A DNA stretch of 64,000 bases from Lampris incognitus. Taxonomy: Eukaryota; Chordata; Actinopteri; Lampriformes; Lampridae. This document shows, one piece after another, positions 1 to 9,841 of this stretch. The notes beneath the pieces are model-generated. The model was not told the DNA's origin and did no database searches. It saw only the letters and a program-made list of their open reading frames with translations. The stretch is taken from positions 21,282,519 through 21,346,518 of the forward strand of contig NC_079216.1 in assembly GCF_029633865.1 (NCBI RefSeq), given 5' to 3'. Position 1 is the stretch's first letter; every line of letters begins with the position of its first letter. Both the position numbers and the translations under genes were made by a program.

Positions 1-118
1 ACAGAGAAGTTTAAGTTCTGTAGCTTTAGTAGCCAGCGTTCAATTCTGGGAGGGGGAGAGAAGGATGGCTTGTTAAACATGGGCACCAGCGGCTTGTAGT
101 CAGTAACCACTGTGATAT
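1..118 (-). mobile_element. Ty3/gypsy RNase H fragment (host of the Copia insertion)
   Basis: The minus strand of the first ~113 bases is one open frame. It reads like the RNase H/connection part of a Ty3/gypsy polyprotein: VVTDYKPLVPMFNKP, followed by PPRIERW. Such motifs (TDxKPL, then a P-rich stretch and RIERW) follow the reverse transcriptase in this superfamily. The frame runs off the window edge at base 1 and stops at the end of a Copia LTR at 119, so the Copia element probably landed inside this gypsy copy. It differs from both other gypsy elements in the window. Confidence 0.7.
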
Positions 119-295
119 TGTTATTTGCAGAGCTTTTTATTAGCTTGTAGCGTGAGCTACACACACAGCGTCAACAGCATGATACACACAGTGCGCACGA
201 ACCGGAACTCTAGATTAGAAGAGGTGGTATACTGTAGAGCAGTGCAACAGTGCCATCTATTGGCGATGTCTATTGGAAAAGTACTACATTCAACA
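119..295 (-). repeat. Copia-type LTR (3' LTR of the minus-strand element)
   Basis: Read on the minus strand, the segment starts TGTTGAATG and ends AATAACA, so the ends are short inverted repeats TGTT/AACA. It is preceded by a purine-rich tract (AAAAAGTAAGTGGGAG), as expected for a polypurine tract, and it contains an AATAAA signal near its end. At about 177 bp it is short for an LTR. The partner 5' LTR is lost, so boundaries and the possible flanking duplication GATAT (114-118) cannot be confirmed. Confidence 0.5.
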
Positions 296-610
296 CTCCC
301 ACTTACTTTTTCAATAACATTAAGTCCCTTTAAATAATATTACAGAGCCGTGCTCTCCTTCACAACAATAATGTCATCAAACTTTAAACAACAACAAAAA
401 ATCTTCCTTTTTCAAATACTGTTGTTTACATTGTTTTTATCTGGAGCTCTTTTTCACATTTCAGATTCAAGAATCACATTTTTCAGACTTGCTTTTATCA
501 GGCAGCGTTCGGCGTACACGTGTCAAGCACAAATAACCACTTTAATTAAACAGGGAAAAGTCCAATTTCTCCCCAGAGATACTCAAACTTTTGTTTGGTC
601 AGTGGCTTGG

Positions 611-2125
611 TCAATATATCACTTTCATGTCATTTGTTGGACAATATTGCAGTTCTATTTGTCCATTCTGCACACATTCACGGATGTAGTGATAGCGAAT
701 GTCTATGTGTTTGGTCCTGGAGTGGTTCACAGGGTTCTTTGCGATTGCGATGGCTCCTTGGTTGTCTTCCAGGATCACTGTGGACATAGACTCCACTCCG
801 AGATCACTAAGTAATCGTCTCAGCCAGATTCCTTCCTGAGTGGCTTGACTGAGTGCCATGTACTCGGCTTCTGCTGTTGAAAGTGCAACTGTTGGTTGTT
901 TCTTGCTGAGCCAGCTCACCGCTCCTCCACTCAGTAGAAAGATGTTGCCTGTTGCTGAGCGGCGATCATCCTGATCTCCAGCCCAATCTGCATCTGAGAA
1001 TCCAATCAAAGCTCCAGAGGCTGACTGCTCATACTTGAGAGCAAAGTTCACTGTCCCTTTCAAGTAACGAAGTATCCTCTTCACAGCAGTCAGATGTGAA
1101 TCATCTGGATTTGTGTTGAACTTTGACACAGCACACACTGCTTGAGCTATGTCTGGTCTTGTAACCATTGCAGCATACAGCAGACTTCCTACCATTGACT
1201 GATAGGCATGTTGGTCCACTGGCTTACTGACACCATCACTCTTCCTCAACTTGACGTTGGCATCAGCAGGAGTTGCTATAGGATTTGCACTGTCCATTCC
1301 ATATTTCTGAAGTATGGCTTCAATGTATTGCTTCTGATGAAGAATGACACAGTTCTTTTCTTTATCTTGAATCACAGAGATGCCCAGTATATAGGACAGC
1401 TCACCCATGTCCTTCATCTTGTAGCGCTCCTTGAGAGCCACTTTTAGCCCGTTCATGCTTTCAGTTGACTCTGTTATCAGGATGAGATCATCAACATAAA
1501 CCGCAAGTATCTCAAGCTCTTGTCTTAATCTCACAAACACACAGGGGTCTGATGTGCTCTGTTTGAATCCAATTTCCATCATGAACTCTGTGAAGGCCTT
1601 GCTCCAGCAGCGAGGAGACTGCTTCAGTCCATAGATTGATTTTTTCAGTTTACACACCAGGTGCTCCTGTCCTGGTTTTATGTAGCCCTCTGGTTGCTGC
1701 ATGTAGATTTCCTCTTCCAGGTCTCCATTAAGGAATGCAGTTACGACATCCATCTGGTGTACATGTAGATTGTTTTGAATAGCAAAGGACAGTAATGTAC
1801 GAACAGAGCTGAAGCGTACAACTGGTGAAAAGGTTTCCTCGTAGTCAGCACCATACAACTGAGAGTAGCCCTTGGCAACAAGCCTACACTTGTATCGTTC
1901 CACTCTTCCATCACTATGATGCTTGACTCTGAACACCCATCTCGATCCTACTGCTTTTCTTTCTCTTGGTAAATCCACCAAGTCCCAAGTCTCATTTTCC
2001 AGCAGCGACTCATATTCCAAGTCAGCCGCCTCCTGCCATTCTTTTGCATTAGGACTCTCCAATGCTTCTTTTAGTGTGATTGGCTCTGTCACACGACACA
2101 TGTTGGCATGATGATCAACAGTCAT
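611..2125 (-). pseudogene. Copia polyprotein: reverse transcriptase and RNase H
   Basis: A 504-residue open stretch covers the Copia RT and RNase H. Visible RT landmarks are RWVFRVK near residue 43, the LVAKGYSQ motif, VVTAFLNG, SIYGLKQSPR and the catalytic VYVDD box. The connection/RNase H part has YAAMVTRPDI, SDADWAGD, STAEAEYMALS, EDNQGAI and KHIDIRYHYIRE. Upstream the same frame continues into integrase, broken only by a TGA around 2144-2146. Downstream a frameshift near 622 moves the last ~20 residues (an ILTKPLTKQKF tail, typical of Copia ends) into another frame. The RT would copy element RNA in cytoplasmic particles. The catalytic motifs survive, but the copy is non-autonomous because it is truncated. 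Confidence 0.88.
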
Positions 2126-2146
2126 TATATCAGCGAACTCATCATA

Positions 2147-2688
2147 TCAATATCTCCTTGGCGCATTTCTGGTTCTGCCGCTTGTTCTGATAGTGCTGCT
2201 ATCAGCAGTGACTGCATCATCTTGTGTTTCACTGTCATTTGTTTTCATGTTTATCTCGTTCTCTGAACAGGGTACTTTCACTTCCTGCTTCCAGTCGAAG
2301 TTTGATTCATCAAAGATTACATCACGACGGATTAGAATCCTCCTCTTCTCTTCATCGTACAGGCGATAGCCCTTGGCATTGTTTGCATATCCCACAAAAC
2401 GAAGCTTTATAGCCTTTTTGTCCAGTTTCCGTCTCTCTTCATCTAGGACATGTGCATAAGCAATACAGCCAAACACCTTCATGTGACTCATGTTAGGTTT
2501 CTTTCCACATCATCTCTCATAGGGTGTCTCTTCCTTCAGAACAGCTGTGGGCAGCCTGTTCTGTATGTAAGCTGCTGTGGCTATAGCCTCTGCCCAGAAC
2601 ATCTTCGGCAACTTTGCATGAGACAGCATGCTTCTAGCTGCTTCGACCAACGTCCTATTTTTTCTTTCTGCAACGCCATTTTGCTGAA
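2147..2688 (-). pseudogene. Copia integrase C-terminal part, truncated
   Basis: This is in the same frame as the RT downstream. It begins abruptly at the QQNGVAERKNRTL motif, which carries the catalytic glutamate of Copia integrases, and continues through the AEAIATAAYIQNRLP block and the KVFGC.AY segment to the usual hydrophilic linker before RT. A TGA interrupts it just after PYER (about 2510), in front of CGKKPNMSH. The zinc-binding N-terminus and the first two catalytic aspartates are missing because the element ends at the junction with the gypsy copy. Confidence 0.8.
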
Positions 2689-2689
2689 A

Positions 2690-4906
2690 AAGGGCATGAA
2701 AAAGGGCGCCAGGGACACGGCGTGCTACCGGTGCCTCGGAGAGGGGCATCAAGCAGCGACATGCAGGTACAAAGAGTTCCAGTGCAGAACCTGCAACCGG
2801 AAGGGCCATCTGGAGAGGGCGTGCAGGTCCACTGCATCATCGGAGTCGGAGACAGCCAACCACGGCGGCAGCTCCAGACGGGGACCTAGGACGAGCAGGA
2901 GGGCCACGCCTGCAGAGAGGCAGACTCGCTACATCAACAGGGAGGAGTCTCCCCACGAGCAGCAAAGTGCATCGGAGGAAGAGACTGATTATGAGGACTA
3001 CAGGGCCTCCAACAAAACCCACAAGCTGACCATCATCGAGGTAACAGGGACTGAAAAAGACTTGGGGTTGTTTTCCGTTACCGGTAGGCCTAAAAATGAT
3101 AATGAATATGTCAGACCATTTATGGTCATGGTGAGATGTAATGGTGTAAAGATCAAAATGGAGGTAGATACAGGCGCAGCCATGAGTATCATAAATGAGA
3201 AACTGTACAGACAGAGGTTTAGCAAGTGTCAACTAATGCCATGTGATGTAAGTTTAAAAACTTATTCTTCAGAGCCGATTCCATTGTCGGGTAAATTCCA
3301 AGTGAAAGTACAGTGTGGGGAGCAAACAGAACAGCTATCTTTGTTAGTGTGTAAGGGACATGGGCCAACACTGATGGGTAGAAACTGGATCCAGTTCTTA
3401 AAGTTAGACTGGTCTAGAGTGAACCATGTGCCGGTGATAGTAGATCCACTGACTGAGATGTATCGGAAATACTTCCAGGTGTTTGAGAGAGACAGGGGGG
3501 TCATTTCAGGAGTAAAAGCAAGGTTACAGGTGGTTAGCGACGCCACGCCCAAGTTTTGCAAAGCAAGATCAGTGCCTTATGCACTGACTACAGCAGTAGA
3601 ACAGCAGCTAGACAGACTGCAAGAAAAAGGAGTATGGACCCCGGTAGAATATAGTGAATGGGCTACTCCCATAGTATGTATCCCCAAAACAAATGGAGAA
3701 GTCAGAATATGCGGGGATTATAAAGTGACAATAAACCCATGGCTAGAGGTAGACAAATATCCTCTGCCAAAGACACAAGACCTGTTTGCTAAACTAGCAG
3801 GTGGCAGGTATTTCACCAAGTTAGACCTCACACAAGCATATCAGCAAGTAGAGCTGGATGATGAATCCAAGCAGTACCTAACTATAAACACGCCTAAGGG
3901 GCTGTATCGTCTAAACAGGTTGCCATATGGAGTAGCAAGCTCCCCAGCAATATTCCAACGCATCATGGATCAGGTATTACAGGGGCTGCCAAGGGTGGTG
4001 TGCTGTTTAGATGATATACTCATCACAGGGACAACAAAAGCCGAACACCGGGAAAATGTAGAACGAGTGCTGGAGCAGTTACAAGACAGAGGTGTAAGGG
4101 TGAACAAATACAAGTGTGCCTTCTGCCAGCCGAGTGTTACATATTTAAGGCACAAAATAGACAAGGAAGGGTTACACCCCATAGAAGAGAAGGTAACAGC
4201 CATAGCAAACGCTCCCACCCCAAAGAATGTCACAGAACTGAGAGCATTCTTAGCCCTAGTGACATATTATGGGAAGTTTATGGACAACTTATCCACTATC
4301 ATAAAGCCTATGACTGAGTTGTTACAGAAAGACAAGCCATGGGTATGGTCTACTAAGTGCCAGGAAGCCTTTGAGAAAGCCAAGAGCCAGTTAACATCAG
4401 ACACAGTGCTGACTCACTTTGACCCCCAGCTACCACTATTACTAGCGTGTGATGCAAGTGCCTATGGGTTAGGAGCAGTGATAGCACATAGAATGACAGA
4501 TGGTAGTGAACGTCCAATCGCACATGCCTCACGCACGCTTAGCAAGACTGAGATCAACTACTCTCAAATTGAAAAAGAAGCACTATGCATCATTTTTGGG
4601 ATACAAAAATTTAGGGACTACTTATACGGAAGGAAATTCATATTATTGATGGATCATAAGCCTTTAGTAAAGATTCTAGGGCCAACAACAGGGGTGCCAG
4701 CGTTAGCCGCTGCCCGCCTGCAGAGATGGGCATTACTCCTCTCTGCCTATCAGTATGACATAGTCTACAAACCCTCCTTACAGCATGCAAATGCAGATGG
4801 TCTGTCCAGGCTCCCAGTACAGGGAGAAGCACCAACGAATAACCCAGAGTACAGAGTGTCTTGGTTAGAAGCAATGCCAGTCTCAGCCAAAGATATTAAA
4901 ATCTAA
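2690..4906 (+). pseudogene. Gypsy gag knuckle, protease, RT and RNase H
   Basis: An open frame of about 735 residues after the junction. Two CCHC knuckles come first (CYRCLGEGHQAATC and CRTCNRKGHLERAC). The aspartic protease follows with its DTGA site (MEVDTGAAMSII). RT has the GDYKVTINP and LPYGVASSPAIFQR blocks. Its catalytic box reads VCCLDDIL, with cysteine where tyrosine is usual (TGT for TAT at 4004-4006). RNase H has the ACDASAYGLGAV and MDHKPL motifs. The frame ends at a TAA (4904-4906) that appears to be a nonsense mutation, because the polyprotein continues in the same frame behind it. Confidence 0.9.
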
Positions 4907-6108
4907 ACAGATAAAGACAGGGTGCTCACAAAAGTTAGGCATTTTATACAGACAGGATGGCCTAAACATGTAGCAGATGAAGAATTAAAGCCATACTGGA
5001 ACAGACGTGACGAGCTCACAGTGGAAGCCGACTGTGTGTTATGGGGTTTACGGGTAATCATACCCATGACACTGAGACCTACACTCTTGAAAGAGTTGCA
5101 TGCAGAGCATTTGGGCATTGTGAAGACAAAAGCAGTAGCCAGAAGCCATTTTTGTTGGCCACGCTTAGATCAGGAAATAGAAAATATGGTAAAACAATTG
5201 TATTTTATGCCAAGCAAGCAGACACCTGCCCACCAAAGCGCCCGTACACCCACGGAAATGGCCGGAGCAGCCATGGGAACGAATCCACATCGATTTTGCA
5301 GAAAAAGGGAAACAGCAGTTTCTTTTGGTCAGTGAAGCATACTCGCGCTGGCCAGAGGTCAAGCTTATGACCAGGACTACAGCTACAGCCCTAGTAGATG
5401 CAATGAGGGGCCTCTTTGCAGCGTGGGAGCGCCCCCGATTGGTCGTTTCAGATAATGGCCCACAGCTATGGTCAAGGGATTGCAACCTTCTTAGAACAAA
5501 ATGGTGTCAAACACATCAAGTCCGCTCCTTACAATCCAGCTTCCAATGGACAGGCAGAAAGGTTGGTCCAGACTTTTAAACAGTCTTTAGAGAAGCAGAA
5601 GGAATATGGGTATCCGGTGCAACAGTGCATTGATAGTTTTTTGTTTAGTTATAGGAACACTCCATCAACAACCACAGGGAAAACCCCAGCGGAGCTCTTT
5701 CTGAAAAGACAGGTTCGAACCTGGTTGTCGCTGATAAAGCCAAAATTCTCAGCACAGATGCAAGACAAACACACAAAGGTTACAGGCAGTCCTAGAACCC
5801 TCCAGCCCAATCAGAAGGTGAAGGTTAGGGATTTTCAGGGAGGGGATGGGAAGAAATGGAAACCAGGGGTGATAGAGCGAGCTCTAGGGCCAGTGACTTA
5901 CTTAGTCAAGGTAGAGGGGCAAACCCTCAAGAAACACATTGACCAGTTGATCACAGATAAGACCACAGACAACACAGGAGACCCAGAATTTGACATTGCA
6001 GAACATGTGTTTGTCAGGGCTCCAGAAACAGAGGTGGTACCCAGTGGTGAACTGGAAAGAGATGAAGCATCTGCCACTACGGAAGCACCACGCACCAGAC
6101 CACAGTGA
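4907..6108 (+). pseudogene. Gypsy integrase, broken by frameshifts
   Basis: Integrase follows the TAA in the same frame until about 5200-5335, then needs two further frame changes (near 5200-5300 and near 5480-5500). Visible parts are the HHCC region (LHAEHLGIVKTKAVARSHFCWP), the core with SDNGPQ, NPASNGQAERLVQTFKQ carrying the catalytic glutamate, and a C-terminal region with KVKVRDF and WKPGVIERALGPVTYLV. The latter has the GPY/F-type composition common in gypsy integrases. The gene ends with a hydrophilic tail and a TGA at 6106-6108. Confidence 0.85.
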
Positions 6109-6296
6109 AACAGGCGAGCACCTGATAGGTTAACTTTATAATCTGCTTAGGAGAAACATTGACTGTAAACAACTGTTCATTGATTGTTGACTGTAATAGG
6201 AAAAAGAATGTCACTGCTGTGGGTGGAAAACGGGTTTTATTTTTTTTGTTGTTGTTCAGATGAAAATATAAGTGGTTTAAAGTTTCTGGGGAGGAA

Positions 6297-6539
6297 TGTG
6301 GTGTATTGATAAATGTTCTATCATTCACTGTGGATACGGAACTACTTATTGTTTACATGTTGTTGACCGGATGTAACCCCGCCCAGAAAGGATATAAATA
6401 TTAGGTGCAAAAGCGCCAAAACCCGAACTGCGCTCTCCAATGCCTTGACCGTCAGGTGGACATGTACAGCCGGGAGATATGAATAAAAGCTCCTTTACAT
6501 AAAGTCATCTCCGGGTACTTTGTCCATAAGAACACAACA
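6297..6539 (+). repeat. Gypsy 3' LTR
   Basis: Directly after a purine tract (CTGGGGAGGAA) the LTR starts TGTGGTGTATTG. It holds a TATA box (GATATAAATA near 6389) and a polyadenylation signal (GAATAAAA at about 6480), and ends in ACACAACA, either at CACA (6536) or at CAACA (6539). At about 240 bp with promoter and poly(A) signal in the right order it is convincing, although no second LTR remains for comparison. Confidence 0.65.
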
Positions 6540-7464
6540 AGATGGAACAAGATGAAAGGCACAGGGTCCACAGACGCCATGCTCATGTTCAGGGGTCTAG
6601 TGGCTGCTCGGCTGAAAATAGAGTTCATATTCTTCAACCTTAGTTCAAACCTAGAAGGATTTATTTTTATGTGGGGGCATGGGGATGTGTTGTGCACAGT
6701 GGAAGACCAAGTGCTTATTCTTAATCTTTGAAAAAAGGGGAACTAGGGGGAAGGTGTATCCTTTGTTTTTACTGTGTATGGCGATTGTTGTGTTTTTCCA
6801 CTATGTATATGAGTTTTTGTGTTGATGTTATCTTGATGTGACTGAAGAATTGGAACATTAAAGGCTTGGTTAAAGGTCAAAAGGTCTCTCTCTCTCTTTG
6901 TCTCTGTCTCTGTCTCTCTCTCTCTCTGCCCCCCCCCCCACACGCCACTCTTTCATACTTATTATCTTACACACACACACACTCACGGCTAGATGACTCA
7001 ACTACAATGTCTATGCTATTGTTGACGTGTGTGTCCTGTATGTATTTAGGTTGGGAAGTTGCGTATGTTAACACGGAGCCGCCAAACAAATACCACCAAC
7101 CTGGTTGTGGCAATAAAGTTTCTTGAATCTTGATGTCCGGTTTTAAATTTCAACTGAATACAGTTTATTTGGTGTAGTTTAATATGAAAAACAAAATATG
7201 TTATCAGCGTCTTCTATTTTGCGTTGAATTCCACACTCATTCCAGAACATTTGCTATCCAGAAACAGTATTTTATTGTATTACATCAGTCACTTTATTCA
7301 TACATAGATGCTCTAAAACATTGAACGAATTCCAAAGCTATAAAGTCCAGAACTGTATGTAATGAGCTTGGTTTTTGATTTTATTCTCTAAGTCTCTTTT
7401 ATTATATTTAATTTTCATGTGAACCTTGTTCCGTCTTGTACTGTTTCTTACAGTTAAAAAAACA

Positions 7465-7465
<1 letters not shown>
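6540..7465. other. Unrecognised DNA with CT/C-rich simple repeat
   Basis: There is no gene-like frame. 6883-6940 is a CT/GTCT-rich microsatellite ending in a run of C, followed by a short (CA)n at 6970-6982. The rest is AT-rich sequence in which I recognise nothing. Confidence 0.5.
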
Positions 7466-7497
<32 letters not shown>

Positions 7498-7513
7498 CGA
7501 CAACGACGACGAC
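7466..7513. repeat. (CAA)n microsatellite grading into (CGA)n
   Basis: About twelve CAA units change by point mutation into CGA units at the right end, directly beside the CpG-rich block that follows. Confidence 0.9.
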
Positions 7514-7800
7514 GCGAGCCGTCCGAGCTCAGTGATTGGATGACGCTCAGTGATCCGTTGACTGCTCGGGCTCGGGACGAGTTCTTTGGAAACACGGATT
7601 CTCTCGCGAGATGCACCGTTCAAACTTAGCCTTCGAAAACCAAACGGGATCCCCGAGCCGAGCGGTTTACGCATTTTTCTGGCAACGACTGAAAAATAAA
7701 CAGTTACTCGTCAGTCCTCAACGCGTTCACCGAAATCGCACAAACGACCGCGATACCACCGGATAAATCTTGAAACCTGAATGCAATGCGACGAGGTAAT
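7505..7800 (+). promoter_or_regulatory. CpG-rich block with TCTCGCGAGA; candidate btbd10 first-exon promoter
   Basis: CpG is dense here, unlike the AT-rich flanks. A perfect TCTCGCGAGA palindrome sits at 7602-7611; this is the established binding motif of BANP (earlier ascribed to Kaiso/ZBTB33) found at CpG-island promoters. A possible splice donor (GACGAG/GTAATG) occurs at 7795/7796, so a short first exon may end there. No other gene lies between here and the first coding exon of btbd10 on the same strand, so a distal btbd10 promoter is the simplest guess. No transcript evidence is available. Confidence 0.5.
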
Positions 7801-8147
7801 GACACACGAGTCTTGTTTATGTAGCCAACTAGCCAGGCAGCTAACGTTAGCTGAACTAACGGAGCGTTTCCTTGCCCACCGTGAGGAACCCGAAGTGAAG
7901 TTTTACCGAGTGTGTTGTGTCCCAGTTGTGTCTACGACTAGTGTTAACAAGGCTGTGACGCTTGTCAAATCTATTTCTTGGACATCTATATCTAATAAGG
8001 ACTTTTTTTAATTTCTTGACTGAGACAGCGTTAAATTTGAATGCCTTTATTCTAAATCAAACTTCAGTTCACAGTCAGCATAATGTAAGCTTAGCATGCA
8101 GTTAACGGCAGTTCAGTTGAAATATAATTACAACATACTTGCCCAAC

Positions 8148-8201
8148 GCTGAAGTGGCATTGCCTGCTGAAGTGGCATTGCCTGCTGAGGTGGCATTGCC
8201 T
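8148..8201. repeat. Three tandem 18-bp units
   Basis: The unit GCTGAAGTGGCATTGCCT occurs three times head to tail. The third copy has a single A-to-G change. Confidence 0.9.
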
Positions 8202-8384
8202 GCTCTAGGTTAGTACTTGGAAACAACTTCGGAAGGAAGACTCGTGTAAACAACAGGAATGAGTGACCAGCACGTTCACATGTAGTCCCAAAGCAATTGG
8301 AATGAATTAGTTTGAAACAAGCATGGTCAGGTTATAAACTATAGGATGTATTTTCATCAACTTGTACTGCTGGGATATAAGTAG

Positions 8385-8524
8385 GGGTCTGCAATATGCA
8401 TGTTGATAATTTAATCAAAGCAGAGTAATCCTGCATAGAACTTTGAATAGCCTACACATTCCTGCAGCTTCTCTATCCAGTTAGAAGCAGTTAAAGTGTA
8501 GCCCTTTTTGAATCCGTAGAGCTG
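8385..8524 (+). repeat. 140-bp direct duplication, copy 1
   Basis: Beginning GGGGTCTGCAATATGC and ending near TCCGTAGAGCTG, this block is repeated almost exactly at 9712-9841. I see no transposon ends, so it could be a local segmental duplication or an unknown repeat. Confidence 0.85.
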
Positions 8525-9668
8525 CATTCAAAATATACAGAGGAACAGTACACCTCTTAAATTACTAATGTTGATCAGGAACACAAGTCAGTGGCTAAAT
8601 GCCTCTGTAGCAAAGAAAGATTCTGATGCATAACTGTACCCCCCATGCTTTATCTGGAAGTCTGAGCAGAATGAGTTCAGTTCAGTTTTCGTTCAGTTTT
8701 AATAAGGGGTTTGATGTAGGCTGCAAAGACACAACAGAATTTGTGCCATCAATTGGAAATGCACCCTGTTCTACCCTGTCAAGTTGCCTGCTTTGTTGTG
8801 TTAACCAGAAAATATTCTAATTGAGTCCCTGTTTATTAGTAGCCTTTACACTTGGTACAATAAGTCTGATTTTTTTATGTAAGCCCTATAGACATAGTCT
8901 GTTTTCATCCGTCTATCTGTCTCTGAAGGTGACAGGATTGTATTCTTTAGTGGTATTAATGCCTTTATTGATATCTATATTTATTCCTTTATTTAAAGTA
9001 GTACCATACTTTAAGCACTGTTGAGTAGTGACATGTCATCTTATACATTGTGATTTAGGTTTTCTAGTGCCAGGAAGGCGCTTGATTTGTGCTTGAGAAG
9101 TATCAGATGCTTTTCTGCCAGAATCCAACATCTCTCAGCATTGGACCACCTACATTACTGCAGCTATTTGTGAGAATCCCACATTTTTGTATCAAGAAAA
9201 GTTAATTTTGTATATTACACTATATTCCGGAAAAAAATGATTTCCCTCCCTCTAGAATCCCTGATTGGTGCAAGATCATTGGCAATTATATGCCAACCCC
9301 TATTTTTGTCATTCAAATCTCTAAATATATGAAGTGTTTTGCCTTATACTTTAGGAAATCCTGAAACCACTGTTATTAGTTGCTCGTCCATCAACACTCC
9401 GTCAGTCCATGTGTTCCGCTGTCTGCACTGCCGATAAAGACAACGCAATCTGGGTCAACACACACACTGTTGCTGCACGGCTGGTGTGTGTTTATTTGAG
9501 GAGTTGTGAATTCTAAGAACACTTGCTATTCCCTGACGTCAGTGTTCCAACAAACTCAGATTTTCTCTAGGAAAAGATGTTTGCTTGTTTTGCAGAGGAG
9601 CACGGAATACTTATAACCATTAATATTTGACGTTTCAGGTGGAGCTTCTTGTGTGTGCTACAGGCGGG
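8525..9668. other. Unique AT-rich sequence, no gene seen
   Basis: Only short chance frames occur. Nothing is recognised apart from the flanking duplicates. Confidence 0.5.
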
Positions 9669-9700
9669 ACTTGAGTCAAGTCATTTGACTTGACTCAAGT
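9669..9700. promoter_or_regulatory. Perfect 15-bp-arm palindrome containing two AP-1 sites
   Basis: The arms 9669-9683 and 9686-9700 are exact reverse complements around a TT centre. Each arm holds an AP-1 consensus: TGAGTCA at 9672-9678 and TGACTCA at 9691-9697. It lies just upstream of the second copy of the 140-bp duplication. Confidence 0.5.
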
Positions 9701-9711
9701 GGGGGTCTGCA

Positions 9712-9841
9712 ATATGCATGTTGATAATTTAATCAAAGCAGAGTAATCCTGCATAGAACTTTGAATAGCCTACACATCCCTGCAGCTTCTCTATCCAGTT
9801 AGAAGCAGTTAAAGTGTAGCCATTTTTTAATCCGTAGAGCT
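9712..9841 (+). repeat. 140-bp direct duplication, copy 2
   Basis: Nearly identical to 8385-8524 in the same orientation, with a few substitutions in the T-run before TCCGTAGAGCTG. The spacing between copies is about 1.33 kb. Confidence 0.85.

Larger units (their letters stand above)
119..2688 (-). mobile_element. Decayed Ty1/copia retrotransposon, 5'-truncated
   Basis: A Copia element in the order integrase-RT-RNase H-LTR on the minus strand. The retained part starts inside the integrase catalytic domain at about 2688, where a plus-strand gypsy element abuts it head to head. Gag, protease, the first half of integrase and the 5' LTR are missing. Decay is modest: two in-frame TGA codons and one frameshift near 622 are visible across about 2.1 kb of coding sequence. 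The breakpoint at 2688 is discussed as a finding. Confidence 0.85.
2690..6539 (+). mobile_element. Ty3/gypsy retrotransposon, 5'-truncated, with one LTR
   Basis: The element runs from a gag zinc knuckle through protease, RT, RNase H and integrase to a single 3' LTR. The 5' LTR, primer-binding site and most of gag are missing: the coding sequence begins directly at the boundary with the minus-strand Copia integrase. The gag knuckle and pol lie in one frame without a stop between them, as in gypsy lineages that use one gag-pol frame. Damage includes one in-frame TAA and at least two frameshifts in integrase. Confidence 0.88.

Noticed and set aside
7781-8011. 76-codon frame starting MQCDEVMTHESC
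   Set aside because: No family similarity, and a splice donor falls after its fifth codon. More likely part of a non-coding first exon and intron.
8148-8201. CRISPR-like or other spaced repeat array
   Set aside because: Three directly abutting 18-bp units without spacers, in a vertebrate genome: a small tandem repeat.
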